64,000 bases of DNA from Fredinandcohnia onubensis. Lineage in GTDB: Bacteria; Bacillota; Bacilli; Bacillales; Bacillaceae_L. Positions within the stretch are counted from its first letter, which is position 1, and every line of letters begins with the position of its first letter. Positions 45,803-54,827 of this stretch are shown piece by piece. Under the pieces are notes generated by a model, which saw only the letters and a program-made list of their open reading frames with translations, ran no database searches and was not told where the DNA came from. The position numbers and the translations under genes were made by a program. The stretch covers positions 1-64,000 of the forward strand of contig NZ_NSEA01000014.1 in assembly GCF_002734285.1 (NCBI RefSeq), given 5' to 3'.

Positions 45803-48800
45803 CTATTCCCCTCTAGCTCTCTTCCTCGTCTCCTTGTCAAACAAGCTATACACAATTGGAATGATAAATAAAGTTAACAATGTACTACTTATCAAACCAC
45901 CAATGACTGTAATTCCCATCGGTTGGTTGATTTCGGAGCCCTCACCGATACCAAATGCCAGTGGTAATAGCCCCAAAATAGTTGTGCTTGCTGTCATCAT
46001 AACGGGTCGGGTTCGATCTTTTACAGCGACAACAATTGCTTCATGTGAACTCATTCCTTCCTCTTTCTTCTTATTTATATAATCAACAATCACAATTGCG
46101 TTGTTTACCACAATACCCGCTAGCACGATAATTCCGATGATGGCAGTGATTCCGATTGGAGTGCTAGTTAGATAAAGGCCAATTGCAACCCCAATGACCA
46201 TTAACGGAACCGTAAACATAATAACAAACGGATATTTTAATGATTCAAACTGTGCTGCCATTACGATATAAATCAATGTAAGTGCGAGCACAAATGCTAG
46301 GACCATTTGATCTATAGAGGAATCTAAAAGTTCCTTATCACCACTGTAGACGATGTCTGTTTCATCAGAAAGTTCAAGGTCTGTTACTACTTCATCCACT
46401 TTTTTCGAAATTGCACCAAGATTCGTTGTTGTTACGTATTTGACCGTAAATTGTACAGCATGTTGCTGATCAATTCTCCGAACAGTTAGCGGCCCCTCGC
46501 CAATTTCAATATCTGCCACTTCCTTTAGAGGCACAAAAGAAGTTGCTTGTGTTTTTAAAAGTAGGTTCCCTAAACCCTCGATATTGTTTGTAAAATCTCG
46601 ATCATAGCTTACAGTAACCGGATAAATTTGATTCTCTTCATCAGTTAGCTGTAACGCTCTTGTTCCTCTTGTAACATCGTTTACCGTCGATGCGATTTGT
46701 ACAGGCGCAAGTCCTTCCTCAAACGCTTTTTCTTTATCAATCGTAATTTGAAGTTCCTCAATTGTTTTCGAAACATCTGTTGAAACCTCTGTTACATCTT
46801 TCAAATCAACCAACGCTTCTGAAAGCCTTGAAACTGCTTCATTCAGCCTGTTTTTATCTGTATCTTTTACATGAAACTGCAAAGTATTTGGAGTTGAGCC
46901 TGATGAGGATTGTAAATTAAATCTTACTTTTGCCTCTGGATGAAGTTCGATAACTGGAGACTCAATTTTCGATTTCGTCTCGTCAACAAACTCAAATGTT
47001 GAGCGCTCACGTTCCTCGAACCCAACCATTTTCACATAAATTTCTGCTTCATTTGAACTTCCCCCACCCCTGAAACTTTTCTCCTGGGTAGTGCCTATCA
47101 GGCTTACAAATACATCGACGTCAGCTTCTTTTTCTAATTTATTTTCAATCTCACCAACGATTTTTTGTGTTTCATCTAATGGCGTTCCATTTTCAAGCTT
47201 TAAATTGATTGTAAAAAAACCTTCATCACTTTTTGGTATGAATTCCGTTCCTACTCTAAACAACCCGAATATACTAGCCGCAAATAACGCAATCGTAAGC
47301 AAAAGGACAACGAACCGATGTCCTAGTGACCATCTCGTAGCATTTTCTAAAAAACGCATACCCCATGATGATTGACGTTTTTTCTCAAGGTTTTCATTCG
47401 GTTTCTTCAAAAATCGACTGGCTAGCATTGGAACAACTGTTAGTGCCACCACGAGAGATGCAAATAAACTAAACGCAATCGTAACAGCAAATTCAGTAAA
47501 CAATTCCCCGATTAAACCGGTAATAAAAACAACTGGTAAAAAGACAGCTACCGTCGTTAAAGTCGATGCTATAATCGCCGTTCCAATTTCCTTTGTTCCG
47601 TCTGCAGCAGCTTGTTTTGGTTCTTTCCCCATTGATAAATGACGATAGATATTTTCGATGACGACGATTGAATTATCAACGAGCATCCCAATACCGAGCG
47701 CTAATCCACCTAACGTAAGAATATTTAACGAGAAATCTGAAAAATACATAAGCACAAAGGTAACAATGACGGAATATGGAATCGCAATCCCGATAATGAG
47801 TGGACTCTTTACACTTCTCAGGAAGAAAAAGAGGACGATCATCGAGAACAGTCCACCTAACAGCAATGTACTTGTAATATTTCCAATGGCGATTTTGACA
47901 TAATCACCTTGATCAAACAGGACTTCTGCTTGGACATTTTTATATTTTTCCTGAGAAAGCTTCTTCTCTAGTTCTGTTTGGAAGGCTTTTGATACTTGCG
48001 CGGTATTTGCGTCTGATTCTTGGAGGACGCTGACTAACATCGCAGGCTCCATATTGGCTCGAGTGATGGTTTTCTGTGATTCGGGCACAATTTTAACTTC
48101 AGCAAGGTCTCCAAGAACGACTTCTTCACCAAGGAGTGGGTCAATTGTTATAGAAAGCTCCTCTAAGTCCTCGACAGACTCCAATGTACTAATGACTCTT
48201 GTAGTAAGTTCTCTGCCTTCAGATTCAATTGTATTTCCAGGTAATGAGACGGAATTTGCTCTGAGAATGTTTACAATATCAGCCTGGGTCAGAGCGTACT
48301 CTTCTAACTGTTCTTGATCAAGTTCAACTTTTATTTCTTCTGTTACAACACCTGACAAATTAACATTTGCAACACCTTCAACTTTATTGAGCTCTGTTGT
48401 TAAACCTTCTGCAAGCTGTTGGAGTCCTTTTTCATCCCCTTCCATGCTAAGGGACAATTGAATAATTGGAAACTGAGATGGATCGAATTTTAGAAACCGA
48501 GGCGCCTCTGCGTCATCGGTAATTTGTGTTTGATTAATCCTACTTAGAATGTCATTTTCAATATCATCAATGGAGGTTGTCCATGAAAACTGCAGTAAGA
48601 TTAGAGCAGCCCCCTCCTGAGAAGTGGAGGACATTGTTTTTAAACCGGGCAAGGTTGACAAACTTTGTTCAAGGGGTTTTGTCACTTTTTCAGAAACTTC
48701 ATTTGGACTTGCACCAAAATAATTGGCAACAACTACACCTACAGGTGGATTGATTTCTGGGATTAATTTAAGTGGGATATTCATTAAAGAAACGAATCCT

Positions 48801-48871
48801 AGAATAATCACTAAAAACATTGTCACCAACGTAAAAATAGGTCGTTTTATCGAAAATTTGCTTATGTTCAT
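45803..48871 (-). CDS. swrC: RND-family efflux transporter (SwrC/AcrB-like)
   Basis: About 1022 aa with the RND plan: helix 1 (about residues 12-32), a large extracytoplasmic porter domain, six helices, a second large domain and five more helices. The proton-relay aspartate region is GIGMLVDNSIVVIENIYRHLS. The nearest familiar homologue is B. subtilis SwrC (YerP), which exports surfactin and supports swarming; no partner adaptor or outer membrane channel is needed or present here. I start at ATG 48871 behind GAGGT; the frame extends upstream to 48946 without a ribosome site. The symbol is given by similarity only. Confidence 0.85.
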   Translation of the reverse strand: MNISKFSIKRPIFTLVTMFLVIILGFVSLMNIPLKLIPEINPPVGVVVANYFGASPNEVSEKVTKPLEQSLSTLPGLKTMSSTSQEGAALILLQFSWTTSIDDIENDILSRINQTQITDDAEAPRFLKFDPSQFPIIQLSLSMEGDEKGLQQLAEGLTTELNKVEGVANVNLSGVVTEEIKVELDQEQLEEYALTQADIVNILRANSVSLPGNTIESEGRELTTRVISTLESVEDLEELSITIDPLLGEEVVLGDLAEVKIVPESQKTITRANMEPAMLVSVLQESDANTAQVSKAFQTELEKKLSQEKYKNVQAEVLFDQGDYVKIAIGNITSTLLLGGLFSMIVLFFFLRSVKSPLIIGIAIPYSVIVTFVLMYFSDFSLNILTLGGLALGIGMLVDNSIVVIENIYRHLSMGKEPKQAAADGTKEIGTAIIASTLTTVAVFLPVVFITGLIGELFTEFAVTIAFSLFASLVVALTVVPMLASRFLKKPNENLEKKRQSSWGMRFLENATRWSLGHRFVVLLLTIALFAASIFGLFRVGTEFIPKSDEGFFTINLKLENGTPLDETQKIVGEIENKLEKEADVDVFVSLIGTTQEKSFRGGGSSNEAEIYVKMVGFEERERSTFEFVDETKSKIESPVIELHPEAKVRFNLQSSSGSTPNTLQFHVKDTDKNRLNEAVSRLSEALVDLKDVTEVSTDVSKTIEELQITIDKEKAFEEGLAPVQIASTVNDVTRGTRALQLTDEENQIYPVTVSYDRDFTNNIEGLGNLLLKTQATSFVPLKEVADIEIGEGPLTVRRIDQQHAVQFTVKYVTTTNLGAISKKVDEVVTDLELSDETDIVYSGDKELLDSSIDQMVLAFVLALTLIYIVMAAQFESLKYPFVIMFTVPLMVIGVAIGLYLTSTPIGITAIIGIIVLAGIVVNNAIVIVDYINKKKEEGMSSHEAIVVAVKDRTRPVMMTASTTILGLLPLAFGIGEGSEINQPMGITVIGGLISSTLLTLFIIPIVYSLFDKETRKRARGE

Positions 48872-48931
48872 ATATAAGTACCTCATTTCGGAAAAAAGTA
48901 CAACATCATTGACATTATACCCATTAAATAG

Positions 48932-48967
48932 AAAAAAACTGTACACCCATTATAGAATGTACAGTTT
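48932..48967 (-). terminator. Intrinsic terminator of the opuA operon
   Basis: On the minus strand AAACTGTACA pairs with TGTACAGTTT, followed by TTTT, 30 bases after the binding-protein stop. Confidence 0.85.
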
Positions 48968-48997
48968 CTTTTTAACTTATCTTTACTTTAATGATAC

Positions 48998-49900
48998 TTA
49001 TTCTTTTAAGTCTTCGATTGAGTCAATATCCATGTAAGCTGGTACAACTAAACCGATTTTTGTGCCTTCAAGGTTTGAACCTAAATCTTCAAACTGACCA
49101 TCATATTTCTCTACATAATCAGCATGAGTTACAGGTAACCATCCAGCAACGTGTGCATCAACAGATCCATCAGCTACACCAGTCCACATTGGGCCGGCCT
49201 CCACTTGGCTCATTTTCACTTTATAGCCTAAATCTGTTAAAACCTTAGCCACAATATTGGTACTTGCGATTTCACTATCCCACGCAACGTAGGCTAATTT
49301 TACCTCTTCGCCATTACCTTCTTCTACACCTTCAGTCCACTCTGCAACTTTATCTGGATTTTCTTCAATCCATTTTGCAGCGGCCTCTTCAGGCTTTGTT
49401 CCTTCTTTAATATCTACCATTACACTTCCCATATCATCTGACGTCCAATTGAATTGGTCTAATAACGTATGAACAGCTGGTAGATCTTCTTTTAAACCAT
49501 TTCGTGCAATCGTATGGATGTTTTCTTCTCCACCATATACTCCTTTAGGATCCTCAAGATATTTAAGATCGAAAGCTGAGAATTTCCAGTGTGGCGTCCA
49601 ACCAGTGATGATAATAGGTTCTTCTTTGTCATACGCCTTTTTAAGTGATGCTGTCATCGCTGCACCAGAGCCTTCTACTAAAGTCCAATCCTCTAGACCG
49701 TATTCTTCAATCGCCGAAGCAGTTGCCTTCATGATTCCTGCACCTGGATCGATTCCAACAATCTCATAATCTACACTTTCTCCTACAGATGCTGTAGAAG
49801 TAGATGTAGTTCCTGCCTCATCAGAATTGCCGCCACCACATGCAGCAAGTCCTAGAGTAAATCCAATTGCTAATGATGTTTTGACTACTTTTTTTAACAT
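48998..49900 (-). CDS. opuAC: OpuAC, glycine betaine-binding lipoprotein
   Basis: A 300-aa substrate-binding lipoprotein. The signal peptide ends in LGLAACGGG, with lipobox cysteine at residue 21. The binding domain includes aromatic residues in ITGWTPHWKFSAFDLKYLEDPKG and VDAHVAGWLPVTHADYVEKY, which form the tryptophan box for quaternary ammonium compounds. It is anchored outside and delivers betaine to OpuAA/AB. The start shares one base with the permease stop, and it is last in opuAA-AB-AC. Confidence 0.94.
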   Translation of the reverse strand: MLKKVVKTSLAIGFTLGLAACGGGNSDEAGTTSTSTASVGESVDYEIVGIDPGAGIMKATASAIEEYGLEDWTLVEGSGAAMTASLKKAYDKEEPIIITGWTPHWKFSAFDLKYLEDPKGVYGGEENIHTIARNGLKEDLPAVHTLLDQFNWTSDDMGSVMVDIKEGTKPEEAAAKWIEENPDKVAEWTEGVEEGNGEEVKLAYVAWDSEIASTNIVAKVLTDLGYKVKMSQVEAGPMWTGVADGSVDAHVAGWLPVTHADYVEKYDGQFEDLGSNLEGTKIGLVVPAYMDIDSIEDLKE

Positions 49901-50748
49901 TAAGCAGTTCCCCCTTGTTTAGTTTTTCCTATATTTTGAGTAATCCGGTCTAAGATGATTGCCACAATAACAATCGCTAGACCAGCTTCAAAACCAGTTC
50001 CTGTTTGCAGCTGTGTAACAGCTCTGTATACATCTGCTCCTAATCCTGGTGCACCTACCATTGAGGCAATTACAACCATGGATAAAGCAAGCATGATACT
50101 TTGGTTAATTCCAGCCATAATTGTAGGCATAGCTAGTGGAATTTGAACTTTTACTAATCTTTGTTTTGTTGTAGATCCAAAGGCTTCAGTTGCCTCGATT
50201 AAGTCCTGTGGAACTTGGGTAATTCCAAGTATCGTTAGTCGGATCGTTGGTGGCATTGCAAAGATAACAGACGCTACAACACCAGGTACAACTCCGATAT
50301 TAAAGAAAAAGATTGCCGGTAATAAATAAACAAATGCAGGCATTGTTTGCATGAAGTCTAGAATCGGGATTACGATACTTCCCACAGTTTTACTTTGGGA
50401 GGCCCATATTCCAAGCGGTATTCCAAGAATGACTGATATCCCAACAGATGTTAATACAAGGGCAATTGTTTGAAGCATATTGTCCCAGTAACCTAAATTA
50501 TCAATAAGCAACAACCCTATTAACGTAAAAATAGCGATTTTCCAATTACAAATCTTCCAAGCTACTACACCTAAAATAATTGCTAATAGAATAGAAGGAA
50601 TAAATCCAAGTCCTAAAACAATTCCTTCTACAAATCCTTCAAGTCCTACTGCAATTCCTTCAAATAGAAATTCGAAGTTTGAGACTAACCAGTCTACAAA
50701 TATATCAATCCAGTCCGCTATTGGCAGCTTTGGTAATAAACCTTCCAT
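49900..50748 (-). CDS. opuAB: OpuAB, glycine betaine ABC permease
   Basis: A 282-aa membrane permease with about seven helices. The ABC coupling loop is visible as EATEAFGSTTKQRLVKVQIPLAMPTIMAG, and MQTMPAFVYLLPAIFFF is typical for ProW/OpuAB. It dimerises and pairs with OpuAA. The stop of opuAA and its start share one base, so the three genes are tightly coupled. Confidence 0.95.
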   Translation of the reverse strand: MEGLLPKLPIADWIDIFVDWLVSNFEFLFEGIAVGLEGFVEGIVLGLGFIPSILLAIILGVVAWKICNWKIAIFTLIGLLLIDNLGYWDNMLQTIALVLTSVGISVILGIPLGIWASQSKTVGSIVIPILDFMQTMPAFVYLLPAIFFFNIGVVPGVVASVIFAMPPTIRLTILGITQVPQDLIEATEAFGSTTKQRLVKVQIPLAMPTIMAGINQSIMLALSMVVIASMVGAPGLGADVYRAVTQLQTGTGFEAGLAIVIVAIILDRITQNIGKTKQGGTA

Positions 50749-51998
50749 TATAAAACCTCCCTTTCATCACTTGAAGGGAGTTGTTCAGTCCCAAAGTCAT
50801 TAATATATGTGTCATTACCAGCAAGTGCGCCTATCACGGCACCTCGAATGACAATTCCCTTAAGTCGATTTTGTTCATCAACTACGGCCACTGGAATAGT
50901 AGCTTGAGAAACATCATCGAATAAATCAACAAGTAATGTACTCGTATCAACCGTTTTAAGATTTGTTTCCATGACATCGGCCAATGTTAAATTTTGCTCG
51001 ACCGCTTTTGAAGCTTCTACAGCGCTAACAGCACCCACGAGTCTTTTCTGCTTGTCAACAACATAAACAGTCGATAGACCATTATCCTTCATAATTTTAA
51101 GAGCAAGTCTAGCTCCTTTATCAACCTGAACGGTTTCCGCTCGTTTGACAATATGGCCAGCAGTAAGTACCTTCGATAAATCAACATCCTCAACAAATCT
51201 TTCTACATATTCATTAGATGGATTCATAAGTATTTCTTCAGGGGTTCCGATTTGAACGATGTTTCCGTCCTTCATTAGTGCGATACGGTCACCGATCCTT
51301 AAGGCTTCGTCAAGGTCATGAGTAATAAAGACAATTGTTTTTTCCATAGAGCCTTGTAACTCAATCAATTCATCCTGCATATCTTTACGAATTAATGGGT
51401 CAAGGGCACTAAATGCTTCGTCCATTAATAAAATATCCGGGTCATTAGCGAGCGCTCTTGCAAGTCCAACACGCTGCTGCATCCCACCACTAAGTTGGTC
51501 AGGAAATTGATTTTCATAGCCTTCTAGACCGACTAATTTAAGTGCTTCGAACGCTTTTTGTGAACGTTCTTGCTTTGCTACACCTTGAATTTCTAGTCCG
51601 TATTCCGTATTCTGAAGAACCGTTTTGTGTGGGAATAATGCGAAGCGCTGAAACACCATGCTCATTTTTTTCCTACGAACTTCTCGAATTTCTTCTTTAT
51701 TCATGGTTACGACGTCTTTACCATCAATTAAAACTTGACCAGAAGTTGGTTCTATTAATCTATTTAAAAGACGAACTAAGGTAGACTTCCCACTTCCAGA
51801 TAAACCCATAATGACAAAAATTTCTCCGGGATATACCTCAAAACTTGCTTGATTTACACCGACAGTTGATCCAGTGCTTTTTAAAATTTCTTGCTTTGTT
51901 TTTCCTTCTTTTAAAAGTTGAATAGCTTTTTTAGACGATCGCCCAAAAATTTTCGTTACACTAGAAACCTTTATTTTTGCTTGTTTCTCACTTTCCAT
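50748..51998 (-). CDS. opuAA: OpuAA, glycine betaine ABC ATPase with CBS pair
   Basis: A 416-aa ATPase. Walker A GLSGSGKSTLVRLLNRL (near residue 69), signature LSGGMQQRVGLARAL, Walker B DILLMDEAFSALDP and the H-loop FITHDLDEA are intact. Two C-terminal CBS motifs (from about 280) are those that sense ionic strength and, in several Firmicutes, bind c-di-AMP. It is first in the operon, behind the long divergent region shared with the GbsR-type gene. Confidence 0.96.
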   Translation of the reverse strand: MESEKQAKIKVSSVTKIFGRSSKKAIQLLKEGKTKQEILKSTGSTVGVNQASFEVYPGEIFVIMGLSGSGKSTLVRLLNRLIEPTSGQVLIDGKDVVTMNKEEIREVRRKKMSMVFQRFALFPHKTVLQNTEYGLEIQGVAKQERSQKAFEALKLVGLEGYENQFPDQLSGGMQQRVGLARALANDPDILLMDEAFSALDPLIRKDMQDELIELQGSMEKTIVFITHDLDEALRIGDRIALMKDGNIVQIGTPEEILMNPSNEYVERFVEDVDLSKVLTAGHIVKRAETVQVDKGARLALKIMKDNGLSTVYVVDKQKRLVGAVSAVEASKAVEQNLTLADVMETNLKTVDTSTLLVDLFDDVSQATIPVAVVDEQNRLKGIVIRGAVIGALAGNDTYINDFGTEQLPSSDEREVL

Positions 51999-52179
51999 TC
52001 TGTCACCTCAATTTTTTCTTGGTGTTAATAACCCCGATTTATACTAACAACCTATTTAATATCTAGACCAAACCAACAAATACCATGTAGAAAGTAATTA
52101 GTAACTATGACCTATTAATTGTATAAATAATTATTATAATTCTCAAAAGGGATATAACGGGATATTAAGCCGTAAAGTT

Positions 52180-52208
52180 TGTAAAGTAAAAACTGTACGT
52201 ACTTTACA
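52180..52208. promoter_or_regulatory. Dyad operator candidate for the GbsR-type regulator
   Basis: TGTAAAGTA (52180-52188) and TACTTTACA (52200-52208) form a perfect 9-bp inverted repeat with an 11-base centre; an extra GTAAAG lies at 52172. It is the only strong dyad in the 331-bp region between opuAA and the divergent regulator (51999-52329). I could not assign a convincing promoter there. Confidence 0.55.
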
Positions 52209-52329
52209 TTCCAGATACATAGAATTCCTCCAATATCCTCCATAATCCTTTCAGCACCTCCCCTTTACATTCAAAGTTCAAATGAGTAGTCTATATATAT
52301 CAAACCTTTGATGTAGGATGTGAATCTAT

Positions 52330-52860
52330 TTGCAAGGCATAGACAAGCTAGAAAAAGCCCGAGAACGTGTGATTGATGCGATTGCTCAAAATATGAATTT
52401 ATATGGAGTAACACCTTCAGTTGGAAGACTTTGGGGTCTCATGTATTTTCATGACGAACCGATGACGCTGGATGATATGAAACAAGAGCTAGGAATGAGT
52501 AAAACAAGTATGAGCACTTCCGTACGTAACTTAGTGGATTTGAAAATGGTTGATAAGGTATGGAAAAAAGGGATTCGAAAAGACCTTTATGAGGTTGAAG
52601 AAGATTGGTATCAAACCTTTATTGACTTTTTTACGATAAAATGGAGGAGTGGCATTTCCATGAATGTAAGTGCCATTCAGAAATCTTTAGCTGATCTAAA
52701 GGAACTCTTAGAGGACGAACAAATTAGCGAAGAAGTTAAAGTTGAAGCAGGGAACGATATTGCAAAGTTGAACAATGCGTTAGAATATTATTTTTGGCTT
52801 AACCGGTTAGTAGATAGCTTTGAAACACATGAAATCTTTAAATATGTTCCAAAAGAGTAA
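52330..52860 (+). CDS. GbsR/MarR-family regulator, probable OpuAR-type repressor of opuA
   Basis: A 176-aa regulator. A winged helix of MarR type spans about residues 20-95 (VGRLWGLMYFHDEPMTLDDMKQELGMSKTSMSTSVRNLVDLKMV). The GbsR family senses choline, glycine betaine and related compounds through an aromatic pocket; aromatic residues after the wing (EEDWYQTFIDFFTIKWRSG) fit. The start is TTG 52330, nine bases after AGGATG. It is divergent from opuA, the arrangement described for the OpuAR repressor group. A terminator follows. Confidence 0.85.
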   Translation: MQGIDKLEKARERVIDAIAQNMNLYGVTPSVGRLWGLMYFHDEPMTLDDMKQELGMSKTSMSTSVRNLVDLKMVDKVWKKGIRKDLYEVEEDWYQTFIDFFTIKWRSGISMNVSAIQKSLADLKELLEDEQISEEVKVEAGNDIAKLNNALEYYFWLNRLVDSFETHEIFKYVPKE

Positions 52861-52884
52861 CGTTTATGAACGTTGCTTTTTTTA
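52858..52884 (+). terminator. Intrinsic terminator of the GbsR-type gene
   Basis: AACGTT repeated around a four-base loop, then a run of seven Ts, directly at the stop codon. Confidence 0.75.
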
Positions 52885-52965
52885 TTTTAAAAACAGATTA
52901 CGATTCGTGTGTATCCTTCATCTCTTTTATACGTTTTTCATACGCTACTGTATGGGGGTGAGAAA

Positions 52966-53130
52966 ATGCCATTATGGGGCTGGATGTTAGTCTTTTTTGG
53001 AGGGTTACTCCTTGTTGGTTTTGTCGCAGACCTTATTTCCAAAAAGAAACGTTCTACCGACTCCCGTAGCATTCAAAATCAAGTCGATGAAGTAAAAAAC
53101 AACCAAACAGATTATCATAATTTTCTATAG
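52966..53130 (+). CDS. Small membrane protein (54 aa)
   Basis: ATG 52966 follows GGGGGTGAG. One membrane helix (WGWMLVFFGGLLLVGFVADLI, about residues 4-24) is followed by a charged cytoplasmic tail (SKKKRSTDSRSIQNQVDEVK). The family is not recognised. It faces the putative pheromone gene and shares a terminator with it. Confidence 0.6.
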   Translation: MPLWGWMLVFFGGLLLVGFVADLISKKKRSTDSRSIQNQVDEVKNNQTDYHNFL

Positions 53131-53137
53131 AAATAAA

Positions 53138-53171
53138 GAAAGCAGCCCTAATTTTATCGGGCTGCTTTCTA
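53138..53171. terminator. Bidirectional intrinsic terminator
   Basis: AAAGCAGCCC paired with GGGCTGCTTT with a ten-base loop, between the 54-aa gene and the convergent peptide gene; it serves both. Confidence 0.88.
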
Positions 53172-53173
53172 CA

Positions 53174-53293
53174 TTATACCTGTACTTCTTGTGAATCAGG
53201 GTAGTCATTGTCCACCCATGCAACACCTTCATTTAATTGGTAACCTGCGATTGTCACAAGCCCAAGCATGAATAGTAGCATTAGTTTTTTCAT
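53174..53293 (-). CDS. Putative signalling-peptide precursor (39 aa) of an RRNPP-type system
   Basis: ATG 53293 lies 16 bases after the stop of the HTH-TPR regulator; AGGAG directly follows that stop. The peptide has a secretion-type N-terminus (MKKLMLLFMLGLVTIAG) and a polar, acidic C-terminal half ending DNDYPDSQEVQV. Size, Sec-like signal, and position directly behind an HTH-TPR gene match Phr/NprX/PapR pheromone precursors, which are exported, trimmed to 5-10 residues, re-imported by Opp and bound by the neighbour. The mature form is unknown; the last ten to twelve residues are the likeliest source. It ends at a terminator. Confidence 0.7.
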   Translation of the reverse strand: MKKLMLLFMLGLVTIAGYQLNEGVAWVDNDYPDSQEVQV

Positions 53294-53309
53294 CTTTCCA
53301 TCATCTCCT

Positions 53310-54569
53310 TTATTGATTTATATGACTATGTTTTTTCAAAGATGAAATTACCTTTGAAAAATAATAGCTTGCTAGCTTATATTTATGATTTTCTTGATAG
53401 ATTTTTCCAAGTTCCTCTGCATAAAAGGCTACGTGAAGATGATGTTCAATGCCTTCAAAATAAGGCAATGCATCCTTTTCAATAAATCTCATTAATTGAT
53501 CAGATTTATTCAGCAAATAGTCATAATAGATAAAATGAATCTTAAATTCAGGATACCCCTGGTGATTCTCAACTAAAGCAAAACCTTCTTCGAGCCATTT
53601 TTTGCAACCTTCATGGTCACCTATTTTATAATTTTCTTCAATTAAACCGTGAATCGACCGTAAACGCCCGATGACCATATGTTCTTCTTTATGCTCAAGG
53701 CTATTTACAAATTGCTTAATGGCTTTATTGGATTTACCTAATTTTGAATAAAGGACACCTTGGTTATGATAAATCAAACCTAGTAATGACGGGTCTTTTA
53801 TCCCCTCTGCTACCTTAGTTGCTAGCAAATAATTCTCTTCCGCCATTTCGAATTCGTTAATTTTTTCATAACAAATCCCTAATAAAATTTGACACTCGGC
53901 ACTCCTTTTTAAATCGTAAAGAGATTGATAGATTGCCAATGCCTTCTGTATATACACGATACTTAAGGCTAATTTCCCCATCCGGTTATTATTTAGCCCC
54001 TTATAATAATACAAATCAGCCGTTTCCCAGCTTTCAAAGTGGACACTGCTCGTTAAGATCTCTTCTGCAACTTTAAAATGCTCCATTGCAACAGAAAACT
54101 GGCTCTTCAAATAATAAAACTGACCAACAAATTTTTCGTAAAAATAGTTCATGCGTAGTTCAAAAATATCTTTATATAAGTCAATTTTCTTGATATGTTG
54201 TTCAGCCTTGTCTAATTGGTTTGTAAAAATTAGATACCTAAGTTCAAAAAGAACGAAGAAAATGGCAACCCGTGAATCATTTGTATTCTTACACTCATAA
54301 GAATCATAAAATGAAACCGCCTGCTCCCTTTTTCGAGAAACCATTAGGTGGTACCAATCATAAAGCTCCTTTAATTGGGCATATTCTTCACTTTCAATCA
54401 ACTTGATTCCTAATCGATCACATAATAATTCAAGTACCTCTAAGCTTGCAGAGGTTTGGTTATTTTCAATTTTTGAAAGATAAGAAATTGAGATAATCTC
54501 TTGTGCCAATTCTTCTTGTGTCATATTGTTTTGAATTCTAAAGAAACGTATTCTGCTTCCTATCTCCAT
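53310..54569 (-). CDS. HTH-TPR regulator of the RRNPP (NprR/PlcR-like) type
   Basis: A 419-aa cytoplasmic protein. The N-terminal Xre-type helix-turn-helix (residues 1-60: IGSRIRFFRIQNNMTQEELAQ, then SYLSKIENNQTSASLEVLELL) is followed by about nine tetratricopeptide-like helical pairs to the end. Examples are SECQILLGICYEKINEFEMAEENYLLA and GLIYHNQGVLYSKLGKSNKAIKQF. The size matches NprR (about 420 aa). Such proteins bind a re-imported peptide in the TPR groove and then change DNA binding. The 39-aa precursor gene follows directly. Targets are unknown. Confidence 0.85.
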   Translation of the reverse strand: MEIGSRIRFFRIQNNMTQEELAQEIISISYLSKIENNQTSASLEVLELLCDRLGIKLIESEEYAQLKELYDWYHLMVSRKREQAVSFYDSYECKNTNDSRVAIFFVLFELRYLIFTNQLDKAEQHIKKIDLYKDIFELRMNYFYEKFVGQFYYLKSQFSVAMEHFKVAEEILTSSVHFESWETADLYYYKGLNNNRMGKLALSIVYIQKALAIYQSLYDLKRSAECQILLGICYEKINEFEMAEENYLLATKVAEGIKDPSLLGLIYHNQGVLYSKLGKSNKAIKQFVNSLEHKEEHMVIGRLRSIHGLIEENYKIGDHEGCKKWLEEGFALVENHQGYPEFKIHFIYYDYLLNKSDQLMRFIEKDALPYFEGIEHHLHVAFYAEELGKIYQENHKYKLASYYFSKVISSLKKHSHINQ

Positions 54570-54660
54570 CTTTCATACCCTCTCATTGACTACTTATATA
54601 TTGTTTCTAGAAAATTGGTAAAAATCCTCTTTTAATAAATAGGGCAAAAGACTCATTTTT

Positions 54661-54715
54661 TCAGACCCGCACCTTGTAGGTCACAAGGACGTTGCCACAG
54701 TGAGTGGCTTTCTAT
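54661..54715 (+). repeat. Dispersed repeat fragment E
   Basis: A short copy of the CCACAGG-type element: GGTCACAAGGACGTTGCCACA then a GCCACAGTGAGTGGC hairpin. It matches the corresponding parts of elements B and C. It lies upstream of the HTH-TPR regulator. The rest of the 258-bp gap to the next gene shows only the crr-like terminator. Confidence 0.55.
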
Positions 54716-54795
54716 CTTTTATTTAATTCATTAAAATCCTATGCTCAGTTCTAATTTATATGTAAAAACATGTTCAAATACACAATAAGTACTAT

Positions 54796-54822
54796 AAAAA
54801 AAAAACGGTCCAGATAGGACCG
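54796..54822 (-). terminator. Intrinsic terminator of the PTS IIA gene
   Basis: On the minus strand CGGTCC-TATCT-GGACCG followed by at least nine Ts. Confidence 0.92.
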
Positions 54823-54827
54823 CAAGC

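Noticed and set aside
45547-45871. Open frames of 80-89 codons in the C-rich stretch
   Set aside because: They arise from biased composition, lack ribosome sites and overlap the end of the RND exporter gene; the products are Pro/Thr/Ile low-complexity.
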